A stretch of DNA of 64,000 nt from JANQNX01 sp965601665 (GTDB lineage: Bacteria; Pseudomonadota; Gammaproteobacteria; Eutrophobiales; Eutrophobiaceae). The position numbers and the translations under genes were made by a program. Shown in pieces: positions 61,514 to 64,000 of the stretch; position 1 is the stretch's first letter, and each line of letters opens with the position of its first letter. Location of the stretch: assembly GCA_965601665.1 (NCBI GenBank), contig OZ271833.1:310001-374000 (forward strand), written 5' to 3'. The notes under the pieces are model-generated. The model was not told where the DNA came from, ran no database searches, and saw only the letters and a program-made list of their open reading frames with translations.

Positions 61514-62434
61514 CTAGGAATAGATCCATTTATCCCAGTACGGCGGATCATCAAAAAATCCTTTCATATAATCCACGAACGAGCGGATTTTTAGCGACAT
61601 GTGTTTCCTGTGTGCATAAACCAGATTAATGGGAAGGGCTGCAGGCTCATATTGTTCCAGTACAGGCCGTAGTTTCCCATACTGTATATCAAGACCAATC
61701 ATGTAGGACGGCAACTGGGCGAGCCCGCTACCATTGATTGCGGCGACCCGAAGTGCATCGGCAATGTTTGCTTTCAGGTAGGTACTGTCGATATCAATCT
61801 TCTCTTCCTTACCATTCACCTTGAATTTCCAGTAGGTCGGAAACACCAGATTTTGGCCCATGGTCAGGCATACATGGTCTTTCAGATCATCGATGCCCTG
61901 CGGTTTACCATGGCGTTGAAAGTAGTCTTCAGAACCGCTGACCACCAGTCTGCTCGACGACATGGGCAAGGCGATAACGCTGGAATCTTCCAGCGGTCCG
62001 ACGCGAAATGCCAGGTCCACCCCGCTATCAACCAGGTTATCAAAATCATCTGACAGGATTAGCTCTATTGCCACGTCCGGGTATTGTTCCTTGTAGCCCT
62101 TTACCGCGCGCGAGATATGAAAGGCACCAAAAGAAGGGGGTGACATGATTCGAAGTGTGCCAACCGGGCGGTTCTGCATCTCGGAAACGAACTGCTCGGC
62201 TTCTTCTACATCGGACAGAATCGCCAGCACCCGGTTGTGATAGGCGCTGCCGACCTCGGTCAGGCTCAGCTGCCGGGTGGTGCGGTTAAGCAGCCGGGCC
62301 CCGAGTTTTTCCTCGAGATCGCGTACGTATTTTGAACACATGGCATTGGAAATGCCCATTTCATCGGCAGCCGCGGCAAAACTGCCAAGGCGGGTAACGG
62401 CCGCAAACACACGCATACTGGTCAATCTATCCAT
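61514..62434 (-). CDS. LysR-family transcriptional regulator
   Basis: A 306-residue regulator. The winged helix-turn-helix is at residues 1-60 (MDRLTSMRVFAAVTRLGSFA, then LEEKLGARLLNRTTRQLSLT), and a substrate-binding domain follows (about 90-295). It is closest to the group that includes DsdC/AaeR-like and 'LysR type, Pseudomonas-like' regulators; the ligand cannot be inferred. It is divergent from the NTF2-like gene, its most likely target. GAGAGAAC precedes the ATG. Confidence 0.9.
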   Translation of the reverse strand: MDRLTSMRVFAAVTRLGSFAAAADEMGISNAMCSKYVRDLEEKLGARLLNRTTRQLSLTEVGSAYHNRVLAILSDVEEAEQFVSEMQNRPVGTLRIMSPPSFGAFHISRAVKGYKEQYPDVAIELILSDDFDNLVDSGVDLAFRVGPLEDSSVIALPMSSSRLVVSGSEDYFQRHGKPQGIDDLKDHVCLTMGQNLVFPTYWKFKVNGKEEKIDIDSTYLKANIADALRVAAINGSGLAQLPSYMIGLDIQYGKLRPVLEQYEPAALPINLVYAHRKHMSLKIRSFVDYMKGFFDDPPYWDKWIYS

Positions 62435-62555
62435 GTTCTCTCGCGATTATTAACTATTTGGAAATAAAATATAGCATAAAAGCCTCTTTTTCACTTCATG
62501 TAAATGACTATGCTTTCCAGCAACTTAAGCTTTGAAACCTTTCAGGAGATAAACC

Positions 62556-62987
62556 ATGAAGAAGATAAACACCTTGTTGTTTACAACATTAATAATGGCC
62601 ACGAGTTCTATTATGGCCAGCCCGGTAACCAGCGTTACCGAAATCAGTGAACAGTGGCGCCAGAATTTTAATGCCGGTAGCAAGGGTTCGCTGATGCAGC
62701 TGTACTCTGATGAAGCAGTATTGTTTCAACCCAACAACGAAATCGTTGAGAGTGCCGAAGCTATCAATGACTTCCTTGAAGGACTGAACTACCTGAACGT
62801 GGAAGATTACATCATCTGGGACGTTGAACTGGGTGAGGATGGCAACGTTGCCTACGAAACCGAGCTTTGGCAGGCAACCATGGTTGATGAAAATGGTGAG
62901 ACCGTTTCCTACGACCTTAACGTAACCAACGTGCTTGAAAAGCAGTCTGATGGCAGCTGGAAAATCACGATGCAGCGCTGGAACTAA
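62556..62987 (+). CDS. Secreted NTF2/SnoaL-like protein
   Basis: A 143-residue protein with a signal peptide (residues 1-21, ends IMA). The rest resembles the SnoaL/DUF4440 fold (NTF2-like cone): WRQNFNAGSKGSLMQLYSDEAVLFQP near 29-54 (in pieces), WQATMVDENGETVSYDLNVTNVL near 108-130 and WKITMQRWN at the end. Function is unknown; such proteins bind small ligands or catalyse isomerisations. It has AGGAG upstream and is divergent from the LysR gene. Confidence 0.78.
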   Translation: MKKINTLLFTTLIMATSSIMASPVTSVTEISEQWRQNFNAGSKGSLMQLYSDEAVLFQPNNEIVESAEAINDFLEGLNYLNVEDYIIWDVELGEDGNVAYETELWQATMVDENGETVSYDLNVTNVLEKQSDGSWKITMQRWN

Positions 62988-63024
62988 TTACTTTAAGCCT
63001 CCTTAAACAGGGATGACTCCTCAC

Positions 63025-63044
63025 ATGGCACATGGACGTGCCAT
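63025..63044 (+). terminator. Hairpin after the NTF2-like gene
   Basis: ATGGCAC and GTGCCAT pair around six bases. No U-run follows, so this is a weak candidate between two convergent genes. Confidence 0.3.
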
Positions 63045-63120
63045 TACCCTTAACCTAATCATCCACAGCCTAAGGGCTTGCGAAATAGTCGACCACTTAA
63101 ATCAGGCAATATGCGGTTAA

Positions 63121-63684
63121 CTAGTTGTCGAGATATTGCAGTAGTTCCTCGTCCTTCAATACCCGCTGCACAACGGCACCGAATACGCTGTTCACGAGCT
63201 CGATATTTTTTTCATCGCCAGGGGCCTTCAACACTTGCTGCTTGTGGCTGGCCTTGTACTTTTTTGAGAAATTGCCGGCACCGGTCGCCGCCGTCGCGGT
63301 TATTTCTGCTGCAACGGTGACCTCGCTGACGCGGGTTTCACCGACCGCCTCGTAGCTCAGGTTATCGACCATCACGTACAGCTGATTTTCTGCAAGGTCG
63401 TTAATGGCATAACCAGCAGCGCTAAAGCGTTCAATCAGTGTTTGCTGCAACCGCTCGACCATGCCTTTGTCAGTACTGATGGTAGCCGTTTCCTTGTAGA
63501 CACCGCCACGTTTACCTAATACGTTGCTTTCACGTTGGTCGATTACTCTGACGTTAAAAGGGCTGTTAACCACGGCAGAGTTGTTATCCAAATCCGATAG
63601 TGTTGGGTCAATCTTTATTTCCTGTGGACTTAGTGCACAGGCAGCCAGTAACACTGCAATACTCATTAATACAATTTTGTTCAT
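63121..63684 (-). CDS. YajG-like lipoprotein
   Basis: A 187-residue lipoprotein with lipobox LLAAC (C16). The body matches the YajG/lipoprotein_16 family: VVNSPFNVRVIDQRESNVLG near 39-58 and a run of beta strands ending in LLQYLDN. Function is unknown; it likely sits in the outer membrane. It is convergent with the NTF2-like gene. An opposite-strand ORF in this region is only its shadow. Confidence 0.8.
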   Translation of the reverse strand: MNKIVLMSIAVLLAACALSPQEIKIDPTLSDLDNNSAVVNSPFNVRVIDQRESNVLGKRGGVYKETATISTDKGMVERLQQTLIERFSAAGYAINDLAENQLYVMVDNLSYEAVGETRVSEVTVAAEITATAATGAGNFSKKYKASHKQQVLKAPGDEKNIELVNSVFGAVVQRVLKDEELLQYLDN

Positions 63685-63808
63685 GTTACATACCCCGGAT
63701 TCTTGAAGTTCTCGGTAAATGGATATCTACGCCGGTATTGATCGTGATCAATGTCAGCGATAGTTATCGTAGTACCATCTTTCATATTTTTACAGTGCCA
63801 GGAGCAAG

Positions 63809-64000
63809 ATGCATATCAAAAAACATGGCATTTCCATCGGTGTTGAGAGAATTGACGACCAGTTTTATATCGCCGTAAAGGCAGTAGGTCGTTTAACACA
63901 TGACGACTACTCATTTATGACTCCTTTACTGGAGGGCGCGATGCAAGAAGTCCACGAACCAACGGTGAAGTTATATTTTGATGGTACCGAGTTTGAGGGT
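63809..64000 (+). CDS. SpoIIAA-like (STAS-like) protein, N-terminal part
   Basis: 64 codons to the window edge: MHIKKHGISIGVERIDDQFY, then AVKAVGRLTHDDYSFMTPLL, resembling the SpoIIAA-like family (DUF/PF11964 type) of small cytoplasmic proteins. AGGAG lies upstream of ATG 63809. The last third of the protein is outside the window. Function is not known. Confidence 0.72.
   Translation, partial: MHIKKHGISIGVERIDDQFYIAVKAVGRLTHDDYSFMTPLLEGAMQEVHEPTVKLYFDGTEFEG

Noticed and set aside
1..64000. tRNA genes, rRNA, CRISPR arrays, insertion sequences, prophage
   Set aside because: No cloverleaf-like intergenic sequence, spaced direct repeats, transposase or phage gene was seen; gaps between genes are all short.

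Overview
The window looks like a chromosomal segment of a gammaproteobacterium, probably an environmental and possibly sulfur-oxidizing or similar lineage. Gene content and order support this: glcDEF, alaC-hom-thrC, an rpfE-like gene next to recJ, prfB-lysS, a homodimeric-type aceE with aceF and lpdA, typA, mla-type lipoproteins and small phasins. I cannot name the genus. The sequence is dense with genes: no gene-free stretch exceeds about 250 bases. I see no tRNA, rRNA, CRISPR array, insertion sequence or prophage. Both ends cut genes: rng on the left, a SpoIIAA-like gene on the right.

Left part (1-13.1 kb): the start of rng, then glcDEF (glycolate oxidase). A leftward hopanoid-associated operon follows (hpnH, hpnB, hpnM, an MlaA lipoprotein gene). 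Divergent from it is dxs, which feeds isoprenoid precursors and has a Fur-box-like sequence over its promoter. Then come a TlpA-like thioredoxin, aroC and an MFS transporter.

Middle-left (13.4-31 kb): a 1310-residue PAS/GAF/GGDEF/EAL protein, tldD with a nitrilase-family amidase, the alanine/threonine genes alaC-hom-thrC, an rpfE-like gene with recJ, a REC-GGDEF-EAL response regulator, prfB with its programmed +1 frameshift, and lysS.

The most striking locus (31.1-34.7 kb) lies directly behind lysS: an ECF-type sigma factor, a small soluble zinc-finger anti-sigma factor, a secreted cysteine-repeat precursor peptide (six EG[KS]CG motifs), an MNIO/DUF692 enzyme, a DUF2063 partner protein and a DoxX membrane protein. 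This has the layout of an HvfABCD/bufferin-type RiPP pathway, in which a multinuclear iron oxidase modifies cysteines to make a copper-binding exported peptide. Convergent to it is a membrane GGDEF-EAL protein with a degenerate active site but an intact I-site. Its upstream region carries two perfect CRP-type boxes.

Right part (37-64 kb): argG; the pyruvate dehydrogenase operon aceE-aceF-lpdA-ybfF; an M17 aminopeptidase; a hydrolase-like lipoprotein; a leftward operon of CHASE2 adenylate cyclase, autotransporter-type outer-membrane protein and FecR-domain protein; typA; a Cache-PAS-GGDEF-EAL protein; a periplasmic cyclophilin; a stand-alone EF-G; a YqcC-like gene; two phasin genes with matching TGC/GCA palindromes; a LysR regulator divergent from a secreted NTF2-like protein; a YajG-like lipoprotein; and the partial SpoIIAA-like gene.

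Two themes cross the window. Nucleotide second messengers are prominent: four GGDEF-EAL proteins, one class III cyclase and CRP-type boxes. In addition, at least four genes (nit, alaC, aroC, yqcC) have a -10 box so close to the start codon that their mRNAs should be leaderless or nearly so.
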